DNA of 21,598 bases from Botryllus schlosseri (GCA_000444245.1 ATSW01003832.1:1-21598), one strand, 5' to 3'. Positions 9,240 to 19,872 are shown, counted from the stretch's first letter. Program-made: numbers and translations. The notes: generated by a model from the sequence alone, not told the origin.

Positions 9240-10920
9240 TATAATTTTCATTTAAACAAGTTACACACAATGTACAATGCGATAAGACACAATGCGATGT
9301 AATGAACAGATAGGATGCCGAACGACACGCATTAGTAGCGATCCTTTACTCTAGCATCCACCTCGGCCTAGAGTACCCGATGTCACAGTTCTTTACGCAC
9401 TATAATCTAAGCTACAGCAAGCCAATGAAGAATGTTTCGTGTAAGCAAAGACGTGATTTACATATATTATATAGCAGTCATGGTTAATTCAAATATTTTG
9501 GACACAATTCCTAATTTCCAAGTTTGCTGTGCTGGACACGAATATGTGTTACCGTTAACGCCGCGCTTAACTATATTACATAGATATGTAAGGAAATTTA
9601 GTAGATCTTTTTTCATATAGTCGAAGTAAAATGTCAAGGTATACCTTTAGGAATGATAAAACGTTTAGATTTCGTCATTATATACGATATGTTTACCCTT
9701 CTTTAAAGCAAGGGCCACTTATAACCGATTCTTATCACATTGCTGTTATTCAGAGCGTTCTGACTCATATTTGAACAATTTATTATTGTGGAAATTATAG
9801 CGTTTGACCTATTTGGAATGCTCATCAAAACAACCCCCGTGCGATGAAGTGGCTTGCGTCCTTGTGGTGTTAACGGTCGTACCTCAAAGTGCCTGGTGGT
9901 CACCGAAATTCCCCATTTGTAATATCGCTGAAATATGTATCACGGTACATAGCCGGCACTTGGTTCGTAATTATATCGTCGGAACGGAGTGTATATAGTC
10001 ATTTAGGTGAGCTACTCTATCGTAAATTATGATTTGATGAATAAAGTTCTAGAGACAATAATGCAATATATTATTATTGAAGATATCATATATTCATATT
10101 ATATAAATTTTATTTATGCCTGTCAGTTCTGAGAACTTTGATAGCGTTCCGAATCTTACATTCACGGAGATTATATGCATGGAACATATTATATAGCAAA
10201 TAGACCAATCTGATATCTTGGAACGTTAGATTATTATTTAAATGTGGAATATACTTCGATGTTTCCCGCATTTCACCCTAATTCGATTCTATGTGCTTGA
10301 CTACATTCACGTAACGATTATCTGACCGCGTCCTGCAGACTACGAATTGAAACCGTAGCTTTGATTTCGTATAAGCTGGAATGCAAAATTGCAAAATTTG
10401 GAATATTGTTTTTAGTCCAAGTTTTAGGATTTACAAATCTGTCAATAAATTCCATTTTTTTTGATTGATTCTGCCCGGTGTATCAGTCGCCACTCATATT
10501 CTCCTCAGATCAATTGCACGTTATAGTCTTGCAAATCATTGTGTGGTCACTAGAAGTAAGTTGAACTGGAAACATATGGCTCATACCCCCATGAAATCTA
10601 TATGCAAACCTATAATATACATATGGTAGAGGTATAACAAATCATTATAAAACTACAGCCTTAGTAAGCAATCGCGGCTATAAAGGATTCAAACTACACA
10701 ACAATACTGTTCGCTTCGTTCAAAATGTCCCTTGAAAACCTAGTCTACTGCAGTTGGCTTATAGATTACGGCTAATTAACCAAACGCTGATAAGTGTTTT
10801 TTTTCTTCATATAACCTTTCATCAGGTCTAAAACTTCACAAGATCGGAATAGTCTTGTAGTAAAGCATACGCATTACGCTTACGCATTGACATATAGCCT
10901 AAATAGAGCAAGGATGATGA
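9240..10920. other. AT-rich intergenic DNA, nothing recognised
   Basis: Short unrelated open frames on both strands and a very AT-rich block at 10045-10115. No repeat family, RNA gene or conserved motif could be supported. Confidence 0.5.
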
Positions 10921-10996
10921 ATTCGGGTTTATTTCAATGTAAATATTCTATTCAATGGTATATTGAAGTTATGCACCTTAAAGAAGCTCTTCTAAC
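10921..10996 (+). repeat. dispersed repeat family B, copy 4
   Basis: ATTCGGGTTTATTTCAATGT, then TATTCTATTCAATGGTATA, TTGAAGTTATGCACCTTAAA and GAAGCTCTTCTAAC: the right half of B with its outer end. Confidence 0.75.
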
Positions 10997-11603
10997 ACTT
11001 CGATAATGAAATAAAAACGAAAAATTTTGCTCTTTGTCTTTTAATATCGCCTTGGTTGTCAACTTAAGAAATTGTGGCACTGTACCATGCAGTTATACAA
11101 TGACAGCAAACGAAGGCTTGGTTATGGTACTGATGGTCGCATTCGGTTAGCAAAGGTGAAATCTGTGGCATGGTTATGACTTGCGTGCGATAAATAGTTA
11201 TGTGTTTACATTTAACAGGAATAGCTTAATCATATCCAGTACTTGACGATACATCCGGAAACACGAATATTGTTTTTATAAAATCCGATCAAATTATGTG
11301 GAAGTACATGTCAAATTTTTATAGTACTTTCTATAGTAATATTAACTTGAATATGATACAGAAAGCATACATTCAGTGAATGAATTTGAGATATATTTCA
11401 ACACTGCGGGGGTGGTTCTTTTACTATGAAAATGAACGTAATTTTGGTTTGTTTTCATTGTGTCACAAAAACACGATGTTTCGAAGTGTTTCAAATTTAA
11501 TTCGGATGAAATCGAAATTTTAAGGACGATCAGAGCAGCCATTTTGGTTTCGTCAAACTGAGGCACCATGGTCCGTATCCGAAGCTGTGCTGAGCAGACT
11601 TAG
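10997..11603. other. no gene or repeat recognised
   Basis: An open frame of 75 codons on the minus strand (11342-11569) shows no motif. No splice or promoter support was found. Confidence 0.45.
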
Positions 11604-11810
11604 ACAACTAGATAATTGTAGTCGTCTAATGATACTAATTAGACAGAAATGCGGGTGATCTGATTATAATCTAATTTGTGAAATGTTTCTTTGCTCTAAT
11701 ACCTATTCTAAGCTAATTTAGATGTTTAGTGCCCTAAATTTAATTATAGTTTTCGCAAATTCAGTAATTCTTATTCTAATGTGAGCCGTGTAGCTGTAAT
11801 TTTAATTCTA
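11604..11810 (+). repeat. dispersed repeat family A, copy 2 (head and tail, middle missing)
   Basis: AACTAGATAATTGTAG and CTAATTAGAC start the copy. GATTATAATCTAATTTGTG and AAATGTTTCTTTGCTCTAAT follow. Then a tail-like TTCGCAAATTCAGTAATTCT matches 4255-4275 and 14355-14375. The protein-like middle is absent. Confidence 0.65.
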
Positions 11811-12071
11811 TTCTAAGTATATACAGTGTATACTATACACACCATAGCGAGCTTGTGAGTGTAGTTCATACGTCTATATTCTGGCGCAGTGTCGTGTCGA
11901 CCTGTTGCAGTTAAGTGTCATTTGTAAATCTATTGTTGGGATGCTTCAAATCAAGTATTACAGCTCATAATAATCAATTGGTTTATCGAATAATAGTCCA
12001 GCATATGAACGCCATATACATGTATACACGTCATTTTTTACCGTTTTTATCAAATCAACATACTGCATTGT

Positions 12072-12213
12072 GAGCTTCTTGGAGGTACAGATTACAGAGC
12101 TTCAATAAACTAGAATATGTTCGGCTGCCACTCGTCAGGCTAATCGTCAGCAACTATAGTAGAGAATTATAAAGAACATCAACATCAACAATCGTATCAC
12201 CAAATGTGACATT
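12072..12213 (-). repeat. dispersed repeat family B, copy 5
   Basis: On the + strand it reads GAGCTTCTTGGAGGTAC, TATGTTCGGCTGCCACTCG, TCAGGCTAATCGTCAGCAAC, AGAGAATTATAAAGAACATC and CATCAACAATCGTATCACC. This matches the loop of the palindromic copy at 14853-15068. Confidence 0.75.
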
Positions 12214-12309
12214 GTATGTCTTGAGCGAATAATAATGTTATAACCGCTTATTAATTTGTGTTGACAAGAATTTCAACACAGCGAAAAGAGAGTTAGCTTG
12301 CTAACGTCA

Positions 12310-12317
12310 ATGATAAC
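12310..12317 (+). repeat. left target-site duplication of the hAT element
   Basis: ATGATAAC, identical to 13798-13805, directly abutting the left terminal repeat. Confidence 0.88.
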
Positions 12318-12696
12318 CAGTGTTGCCACTCTAGGTTCCTGGAAAAACACAAGATTGTGTCGTGAAAAAACACTAGATTGGCGAAAAAAACACTAGATTA
12401 GTAAATTGAAGGAAAAATTCGCCGTTGCCACGTAATTATGATGACCAAGGTGCAAATCCATAGATAAGAAGTGTTCCACACATAAATTCGATACATATGT
12501 ATGATATACTGCATGATTATTCAACGAAAATTATTGAAACAAATTCAACAAAGTAAGAAAAAATCAAATATTGGCGCTTTCGAATTGTACGGCATGATAA
12601 AAATTATCTTTCGATTGTACACCATCGATCATACATGAGTATCTTTTGTGGGGCATCTTGCTCACTACCGTACATCTTCAACCAAACAATGGGGAG

Positions 12697-12704
12697 GTGT
12701 CCAT
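12697..12704 (+). repeat. left target-site duplication of the nested element
   Basis: GTGTCCAT, identical to 13087-13094. Confidence 0.85.
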
Positions 12705-13086
12705 TAGAGGTATTGAACATGATTTTTTTTCTCAAATCGTACTGGCTACTTGATAAAATTGTTAGGTTACCCAATTTAAGCCTACACACCAAATTTGGCC
12801 TGTAGCCGCATTGCTACAGGAGAAGAAAGTTTCGATTTATTGTATAAAAATGAATATCAAAAAATTTGAAAAAATTCTGTTCACTATATGAAAGTGTTGG
12901 GAAGCGGAGTTATTGCCGTCGAAAAATTTGGATTTGAATAAAAGAGCATTTACGGTGGGCACCAATATAATAAATAATTGAAGAATCGGTCACCGTAAAT
13001 ACTATTTTATTCATAATTGAAATTTTTCGAGAGCAATAACTCCGCTCTCACTGGTTGGAATTGAACCAAAATTTTGAATACCCCTA
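12705..13086. mobile_element. palindromic non-autonomous hAT-like element nested in the hAT
   Basis: Ends TAGAGGTATT and, in reverse complement, TAGGGGTATT. It is flanked by a perfect 8-bp duplication GTGTCCAT at 12697-12704 and 13087-13094. Internal inverted arms are clear: CGGAGTTATTGCC..GAAAAATTT (12905-12932) against AAATTTTTCGAGAGCAATAACTCCG (about 13020-13044), and ATTTACGGTG against CACCGTAAAT. A relative lies at 18923-19378. No coding capacity. Confidence 0.85.
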
Positions 13087-13094
13087 GTGTCCAT
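13087..13094 (+). repeat. right target-site duplication of the nested element
   Basis: GTGTCCAT, identical to 12697-12704. Confidence 0.85.
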
Positions 13095-13395
13095 GTTTCC
13101 ATGCATGCAGCAGAATGAGGCAATGCCAAGAGATTCGTCATGAGCTCCCCAAGTAAATGGAATTTCGATTCACCGAATCCATTGTGCACATATTTCAATT
13201 TTGCTAGAATTCTGTTGGATGACATTGACTGAAAACCTGCAGCTCATTTTGCGAATTTGCCAAAGCAGCCCATTCTTCCGACAAATCATTAAATTCATCA
13301 AATAATATCACAGAGTGAAATTGCACAGCTAGAGGAGCAATTGATTTTATTTTTCTTCGTGTTGACAAGGCTGTTAACGGATTCAAAACACTCAA
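13095..13395 (-). pseudogene. hAT transposase C-terminal dimerisation region, decayed
   Basis: Read on the minus strand, 13204-13395 gives a frame with FDEFNDLSEEWAALANS. A second frame, 13007-13225, gives GESKFHLLGELMTNLLALPH followed by SAACME. The second resembles the hAT family dimerisation motif (hydrophobic LxxLLxLPxSxAxxER), which ends the catalytic fold of hAT transposases. The two parts are in different frames and the DDE catalytic segment upstream is missing. The reading is cut at 13086 by the nested element. The polarity shows the parent transposase was transcribed right to left. Assignment rests on this short motif together with the terminal repeats and 8-bp duplication. Confidence 0.6.
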
Positions 13396-13797
13396 GCACG
13401 AAAGTATATGCTGTCCTCGGCAAATGAAAATCTTGCCCGAAGTTGCAGAGTGAGTTCGACAAGAAACGACAGAGCATTAGAGCGAAACCTGCTCTTCATT
13501 TTTCCGAGACATTCGCTCAAAAATACGGATTCACAGCGCACCCTGTTACGTTATAATTGCTTGTTACTGCACCACCACATAGAATTGTTGCAAACAAATA
13601 CAGCCAGAGACACCAAATCACCTTATTAACGATAAATTTAGTGTATAATTTAGTAGTCTAATGTTAGAATATTCCTTGTTCGTACAATTGCAGAAAAACA
13701 CTAGATTAGCAAAGTTATGCGAAAAAAAACACTAGAACACTAGGACGACAGAAAAAACACTAGATCTAGTCTTAAAACACTAGGAGTGGCACCACTG

Positions 13798-13805
13798 ATG
13801 ATAAC
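13798..13805 (+). repeat. right target-site duplication of the hAT element
   Basis: ATGATAAC, identical to 12310-12317, directly abutting the right terminal repeat. Confidence 0.88.
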
Positions 13806-13931
13806 ATATCGATTTGGAATGGTCAGTTGTTGTTGTTGAAACGGAAAGGAAATCGTGTGTCTGACGTCATACTGACAATTTTCCTCGTTCCTATCAAATG
13901 CTGCTTGCTAGATTTTCTAGTTGTGTGGTCA

Positions 13932-14075
13932 CACTAATTATATGGAGCGAAATGCCGGCAATTCTAATGTAATTTTCGAAAGATTTCTATGCTCTCATGT
14001 TAATATTATATGAATTCTGGTTTTCCAGAAAATGCTACGGAGGAACTGTACTGTGCTAAACGAGCCAAGCCAGGT
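13932..14075 (+). repeat. dispersed repeat family A, copy 3, head and protein-like part
   Basis: CTAATTAT, GAGCGAAATGCCGG and TTTCTATGCTCT lead into 14019-14075, readable as GFPENATEELYCAKRAK. The matches to 1866-2015 cover both the AT-rich head and the protein-like part. Confidence 0.7.
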
Positions 14076-14193
14076 GTACACTGTACATACATTTTCCATG
14101 GTCATACTCATGAGTATCACTCAGTATGGCCGGAAATAACATCGGTGAACAAATACCATTATCGATATACAATGCTTTTTCGAAATCTACACT

Positions 14194-14267
14194 TGTTGGT
14201 GATAATCACCTCTGCCGAGTGTAAAATATTTGGGATGAATATGCTATTCAATTGTACATTGAAGTTC
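14194..14267 (+). repeat. dispersed repeat family B, copy 6
   Basis: TTGGTGATAATCACCTC, CGAGTGTAAAATATTTGGG, GATGAATATGCTATTCAATT and GTACATTGAAGTTC follow the B order, lying between the two parts of the A copy. Confidence 0.65.
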
Positions 14268-14299
14268 AACAGTCTCTCCGAACACTGATTTGATCTGAA

Positions 14300-14402
14300 C
14301 TCAACTTGATGTTTGTTGTATTCATTTCTAACGCGGAATTGAATTCAATTCCCAAGTTTATGCGAACCCAGTAATTCTAATTGTAATCTAGTTTTGAAAA
14401 AC
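14300..14402 (+). repeat. family A 3' part, second copy
   Basis: TTTGTTGTATTCATTTCTAA, GAATTCAATTCCCAAGTTT and CCAGTAATTCTAATTGTAAT match 4190-4302 in the same order. Confidence 0.65.
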
Positions 14403-14529
14403 TGGGTAGACAAAGTTTTCATATTAATCTAATTGGGAAACGCTGAATATGTTTTGGATGTCCATTAAGGCTGCGTGAGCACTATCTTACGTTCTCAGAG
14501 TTTGGTGTCGATGCCGCAGGCTCGTTATT

Positions 14530-14541
14530 AACGGTGGCTAG
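14530..14541 (+). repeat. left target-site duplication of the SINE
   Basis: AACGGTGGCTAG, identical to 14829-14840. The first one or two A bases may belong to the tail. Confidence 0.9.
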
Positions 14542-14828
14542 TTGTGGCGGGATAGCGTAGTGGTATAATCCACAGCTGCAACACCAATGGGTTGCGGGTT
14601 CGAGTTCGACTCCACGATTCCTACCTAAGTGTTGGAGGTTTATCTGGGCTCTTCCTCGCCATATCATCCGTGTAAGCGGTGTCTTATAAAAGCCTAGAAG
14701 TGGGCCTTGCTACAAATCGGCAGTTACGGGAAAAATGAATAAATTTGCCTGGTGTAAATGACCATGACCATAGTAGTCGACAAACACCATGAATACCTCA
14801 AACAAACATAACAAAACAAAACAAAACA
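14542..14828 (+). mobile_element. tRNA-derived SINE with perfect target-site duplication
   Basis: Head resembles a tRNA with an internal RNA polymerase III promoter: box A TAGCGTAGTGG at 14553-14563 and box B GTTCGACTC at 14604-14612. About 200 bases of unrelated body follow, then a (CAAAA)n tail at about 14803-14828. The 12-base AACGGTGGCTAG lies at 14530-14541 and again at 14829-14840, showing insertion by target-primed reverse transcription. The perfect duplication suggests a fairly young insertion. SINEs of this kind borrow a partner LINE's enzymes; the partner is not identifiable here. Confidence 0.9.
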
Positions 14829-14840
14829 AACGGTGGCTAG
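14829..14840 (+). repeat. right target-site duplication of the SINE
   Basis: AACGGTGGCTAG, identical to 14530-14541, directly after the CAAAA tail. Confidence 0.9.
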
Positions 14841-14852
14841 AGTATACACTTT

Positions 14853-15068
14853 CTATTATAATTCTATTGAATAATATATTCATATAGAAATAAACCCGAA
14901 TATTTTCGGCTGACACTCGTCAGGATTAATTAATGATCAGCAACTGGTAGATAATTAGAAAGAACATCGCGCATCAACAATCGTATCACCATTCGCCACG
15001 GGTTTATTTCAATATGAATGTCTTACTCAATTGTATATTCAAGTTCCGTACCTCCATGAAAAACCTTC
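14853..15068. repeat. dispersed repeat family B, copy 7, palindromic
   Basis: The left arm (about 14863-14895, ATTGAATAATATATTC then AAATAAACCCG) pairs with the right arm (14998-15052, CGGGTTTATTTC then GAATGTCTTACTCAATTGT). They flank a loop of roughly 100 bases containing CGGCTGACACTCGTCAGG and CATCAACAATCGTATCACC. Other copies carry one arm, or loop plus one arm. The form suggests a non-autonomous foldback element; no terminal duplication was found. Confidence 0.75.
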
Positions 15069-16040
15069 TATTGTTTATCAGCAGATAAGGACTAGGATAA
15101 GATTAAGAACTTTCTTTTCTGTAGACATCGCTTATGGCTTACTGTGTCCTGTTTAAAACTAGCAGATTCGAGGAATAAATAGCGAATTCCCATCTGATGT
15201 TCATTGTTCATGTTCATATGTTTCACACGTTTGAATTCGAGTGATATGGTGCCGCACAAACTCGACATTGATGATTATAGCTACCGACATGTTTGTACCT
15301 GGTAATAAGCATGAAGAAATGTTCGCCGAATTCTCTGCCACGATACGTAGTCAATATTCGTCGAAGAGGCTTTGTAGTAGAAAACAAAATGGCGGGGTCG
15401 TCGATGTCACCACGCTGGAGTAAACACGGAGTGGAATTTTTTCCTGAATGAATGGAATTTTAAAGGCAAATACCGTTGCTGTAGTACTCGTCGAAAGGTA
15501 GAAACGATATAGGTTGTTTACTAGCGCAGTCGCGATAAGGAATCGGTACTATGCTGAAGATCGGTGACCTAGTTCTTGTTGAGTATATACTTCAAATACC
15601 TGAAAACAATGCGGTACTGTGGAGTTAATCGGCAGTCAGTTTATGAATCGGATTAGTTCCAGATTATTCTGTGTATTCCAGAATCCATTGACCCTGACTA
15701 GCTAGTAGCTTGCTGAGATAATTACCAATACAGTATTGTTTTCGCGAATGCGGCATGCAGAGCTCTAATGTAGTCAATTGGCCATGTCATTCGCGTGGTT
15801 TTCACCAGAACACAATCATGTGTATGTAGTTCAGTGATGCGTGTCAAACGTCACATTGCAGTCTTCGTAAATGGACTTAATTGCGTCGTGTTGACACGAA
15901 GGGTGTTTGGATATCATCCATCTACTAGCTTGGCTTCTTGAAACGCGCCTTTGTTGTTGCATTCTACACCTGCCGTTTGTGAAAGCACTAGTTCCACACC
16001 AGGTCATTTCAGGTGGTACGCAGTAGATGCATTCCTTTAG
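15069..16040. other. no gene or repeat recognised
   Basis: A 60-codon frame at 15241-15423 has no motif. No RNA gene or terminal repeat was seen. Confidence 0.45.
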
Positions 16041-16130
16041 AGAGCTCCTTGGAGTTACGGAAATCTAATATACAATTGCATAATATATTCATATTGAAAT
16101 AAACCCGAATATTTTTGCTTGAAACTCTTT
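16041..16130 (-). repeat. dispersed repeat family B, copy 8
   Basis: On the + strand: AGAGCTCCTTGGAGTTACGG, AATATACAATTGCATAATAT, ATTCATATTGAAATAAACCC and GAATATTTTTGCTTGAAACTC, the B outer end and arm. Confidence 0.75.
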
Positions 16131-16419
16131 TCAAGTAAAATTACAGTTTTCACAAAACGTTAACGTAATCTTTTCTAATATAACAAGTGCACAGTTAAAT
16201 TCTCCATTCGACTCAGTTACAACCAGCCTGTAGATCAGCTTTTCGGGACGAAGCGATTGCAGCCTTCACATTAAATTTGACCTTATTAGATCTGTTATCA
16301 ATAATTAGGGGTGGATAAGCTAGTGGGCGCGTTTCTTTCGGAATTTACGGACCGACTTATTTGCTAATCCGTCCGTGGTAACAATCCTATATATAGATTT
16401 GGAGTAAATTTGAGTTTTT

Positions 16420-16495
16420 CGTCAATTTGTTGGTGCGCAACAAAATCACAGAACCTCGAGGAGGTACGAATTCAGAAAAAGGTTGAGACCCACTG
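16420..16495 (-). mobile_element. single hAT (Charlie-like) end
   Basis: The reverse complement starts CAGTGGGTCTCAACCTTTTT, the typical terminal sequence of Charlie-type hAT elements. No partner end or 8-bp duplication was found, so the inner boundary is a guess. Confidence 0.5.
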
Positions 16496-17991
16496 AAACT
16501 TTCATTTTCGAATTTATTAACACAATATTAATGCATCGCTTTCATATTAGTATAGCAAATTAGTTAAATTAAGGACGTGTCCTTGTTTCAAATGGTACTA
16601 CAATATAGTTTTATTACATATACCTCGTGCTGAGCCTAAGTCACATTACACGGTGTTGAACATAAATGGGAAAAGAACTCGAAAATTATAAAGGTATTAT
16701 AAGGTGACACATCATCAGTGTCACTTTTAATCTGCTTGGCGATTGAGATTGTGGCGCCAGCGCAAGCTGTATCCATTTTGTTTTCGGTAACTTGATGGTC
16801 GACCTTGAAACGCCGATCATTTCCTATACAGCTTTGAGGTGCTATAGTGAGTCACAACGGTGTTTATCGTGAACAACTTCTTTGGTCTTGACCAAGGGAA
16901 TCAGTGGCAATCAACAGTTTTAGCTTGGGACTAGTAAAATGTTGAAACGAATATTGTGAACCAGTGGAATTTATAAATCACATTCAACCCAAAATGTTAT
17001 TAAGACAAATGTATGCACTATGCACCTCGAGAGAAAATTTCGGAATCTTCAATTCGCAGCTAACTTTTTTATATAAACACGTTATACGTGATTACTGATT
17101 ATATTTCTGCAAGACAAAGTCCTGATATAAACAATATATTTGATTTTGGTCGACCAATTTCTTTCTAAAGAACTGTGACTTTACTGTAAGTTTTCTTAGT
17201 TTTCAAACATAGTTGGTCTTAAACGAGTTACCTTTACATAGGGCTACTTGGGATATTTTTTATCAGTTTCGTACGCTAAGTCTTAAGTAAAACATGTACT
17301 CCATGGATTAAGAGAAATATGCTCTAAATTTCTAAATCAATTTAAAGTTACATGTCCTTAAATAATGCACAAGCCTACAACTCCTTGCATTCAGCACTTG
17401 AGATATAAAATGCAATTGCAATTCACGATTGTAACTCCGTGGACACGAGCATTCCATTGATCAGGAAGGAAATATGCTATGCAATACTGCACGGCGTACA
17501 TTCCATGTCGATTTTAGCACAATCAACTTACAAACTTTCGGTTCCAATATCCGCTTTGGTAGGATATAATTGACAGGTACTATTTGCTGAGGGGGTCAAG
17601 CAGTCAATTGCAGAGTTCCATCTATACCACGACGCAACAGGCATTTTTGTTTCATCCCGTCTCGCATTTTCCTTCACTGACATCAATGCTGGCATAGCTT
17701 AACATAAGCGCAACTAGGCCCGTGCCTCAGTTTTAGCCAGTGGACATGGACATCCACGGAGTCAGTGATCCGGTAATCCACTTCGGTATCCAATGCAAAA
17801 ACGATTTATATATCGCTTAAATTAAAATAAATTAATAGTTTCTGTGCATTGTTACAGGCATCATGCAAGATATAGGTACCGTGAGATTGCAAAAATACAC
17901 TAGTCTAACCGCTATCGTGAAGATATATTGTGTCTCAAAGACAATTTGAAGACGCAGGTCTCGCGATTTCGTGATTTATAATCCTCTGGTG
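16496..17991. other. no gene or repeat recognised
   Basis: AT-rich DNA without any open frame above about 60 codons on either strand. No RNA promoter boxes, palindromes of note or family A/B copies were seen. Confidence 0.5.
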
Positions 17992-18110
17992 CAGTGGTTT
18001 TCAACCCTTTTGAGCACCATCCGCATTTTTTTGTAAAACAATTTCGTCCGCAAAAACAAATCGAAAATTGTTTTACCAAAAGAAAACGAAGATACGTATC
18101 AATATTTTGT
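17992..18110 (+). mobile_element. single hAT (Charlie-like) end
   Basis: Begins CAGTGGTTTTCAACCCTTTT, followed by a GTCCGCAAAAA-type stretch, like hAT terminal regions. No matching right end or duplication was seen; the inner boundary is approximate. Confidence 0.5.
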
Positions 18111-18922
18111 CTGATTTCCAACAATTACGCTACTGGTTCAGGCCATTAAGTGCCTCATTAAAAAGACAATTCTTTTTTCTCGTATTGATTTCAACTATAG
18201 GACAGTAAAATCCTTTCAGCCGAATAAGTTGTTGGGTTTTGTACACAAACTTCTAGTGCTCTGATGGCCAGGTCTTCATTAGAACCATCCAGTACTCTTA
18301 TACAAAATACAGCGTATTTTCCGCGGGTGGCATACGTTTTCTGGCAGCATATTTTTTCGTCCGCGCAAGTGCGTACCATCCCACAGGTAGAAAAGCACTG
18401 GTCTGGTGGATATTTTGGGGAAACACTGCTGGCATGACAATCCATATGGGCTAGAAACGAGCATAACACTTCCACAAGTCTTTGACAGCTGAGCAATCTA
18501 AGCCTTAATTCTTCACATGCAGATCATGTCAACGGACTCAAGTGAACCAGTACTCTTGTTACGTGCTCTGACCAATCGACTTCATATTTATTTCTCCTTC
18601 ACAATGATTCTACCGTGAGCAGCTTATATCGTCCAGAGATGTCGCATGATGATATTCTGCCATGTTCTCCGCTTGTCAAGGCTTATCATAAGTTGTGTAG
18701 GTTATATAAGTTCAAGCAGATCCAAATGATGTTTGCTGTTTCTACTGTTTCATTGCACTTAGAATAATCTGGTACGGCGTGAGACTTTTTTATGACACAT
18801 CTATATTAATTGGTAGAATGAAGACTACAGAAATATGTTGAAATATTGTGCGAATGACAACAATGTTTGTAGCGCATGCGGTCCTGGACACCAAATATAT
18901 GTATGACAGATATGACTGGGAG
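18111..18922. other. unassigned; one cysteine-rich open frame on the minus strand
   Basis: A 101-codon frame on the minus strand (18191-18496) encodes a peptide with ten cysteines but no clear signal peptide and no family I recognise. It has no supporting splice or promoter signal, and a second minus-strand frame overlaps it. Not called as a gene. Confidence 0.3.
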
Positions 18923-19378
18923 TAGGGTTGTTCAAAAATAGATTCTTTTCAAATGTTACTGTCAACCCCGTGAAATTCATAAGTTGTTTAGAAACACGAT
19001 GTATAACAATGACTTAATTCCAACCATTAGAAGCAACGTTATTGGAGTACAAAACTTTGGATTTTAGCAATTTACCTGATTTTAATTATATAACTATCCA
19101 CCGTAAATACTATAAGTTCAAAATCAAAATTTTGGACACAAATAACTTCGCTTTCACTGGTTGGAATTTAGCTAAATTTTGCTATGAATAGTTTTTGTAG
19201 CCAAATTGACTATTTCATGGGGTTGCCAATGAATTTAAATTTTTTTCTCAACTCTAATAGTTTCGCTTCTACATGTACGAATTGAGACACATTTGATAAG
19301 CCGCGTTTTTAGCCAACCTAACAATTTTATTGAATAACCAATAAAATCTGAAGAAAAGGGTATTTTTGAACAGCCCTG
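18923..19378. mobile_element. palindromic non-autonomous element, second copy
   Basis: Ends TAGGGTTGTTCAAAAATA and, in reverse complement, CAGGGCTGTTCAAAAATA. Arms pair over much of the length: GTCAACCCCGTGAAAT with ATTTCATGGGGTTGCC, and AATTCCAACCATTAGAAGC with GCTTTCACTGGTTGGAATT. ACCTAACAATTTTAT and CCGTAAATACTAT are shared with the element at 12705-13086. No matching 8-bp flanks were seen. Confidence 0.75.
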
Positions 19379-19386
19379 ATATCCAT

Positions 19387-19872
19387 ACGCTTGGTATTGG
19401 ACTTTACAACCCCAGATCTAAGCCTACAACTTCGATCCTAACCAGAGCACCACGCTTAAGCTAAATGCTTAATGCGCAAGTGTTGCATGCTCACATGTCC
19501 ACATACCATCCATACGGTGCATGCTCATATTTCCAATTCCTCTCACATAATCTTCACATCCTTCCTAATAATGAACTGATTATGGCAAAACAAAGGCGTT
19601 TGCCGATGTGGGAGGTTCCATGGTGAGGTCGCGATAAATTTTGCGATGACTATTTACATGTTGTTAAATACTACTTCCGATTTTGACATGGTTGTGTAAG
19701 GGTTCGTGAACTTTCTTATCGGACGAACACAGCTCTTCCAGGCCTGCCTTATATTACGTTATCGACATCAACCTGATAGAGAGGTGTTTCGGAATGAAGT
19801 TGAAATCTGTCGTAAACAGGATACTTGTAAAGGTATATAACAACGTATATTTGTCAGAAGTTAAATATACAA
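19387..19872. other. no gene or repeat recognised
   Basis: Mixed-composition DNA with no open frame of note and no recognised repeat. Confidence 0.4.

Larger units (their letters stand above)
12318..13797 (-). mobile_element. hAT DNA transposon, deleted, carrying a nested insertion
   Basis: Terminal inverted repeats CAGTGTTGCCACTC (left) and CAGTGGTGCCACTCC (right, reverse complement) are flanked by a perfect 8-bp direct repeat ATGATAAC, the target-site length of the hAT superfamily. The motif AACACTAGAT or a close variant lies inside both ends (12369, 12389; 13697, 13728, 13756, 13776). A remnant of the transposase C-terminus is readable on the minus strand. Without the inner insertion the element is about 1.1 kb, shorter than autonomous hATs, so it is defective. 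Confidence 0.88.

Noticed and set aside
10045-10115. Very AT-rich block as a possible origin or satellite
   Set aside because: No repeat period or conserved element; simple low complexity.
13408-13629. 73-codon + strand frame inside the hAT element
   Set aside because: Opposite to the transposase remnant, no motif; likely chance.
14553-14612. A functional tRNA gene at the SINE head
   Set aside because: The acceptor stem does not pair and the sequence continues into a SINE body with tail and target duplication.
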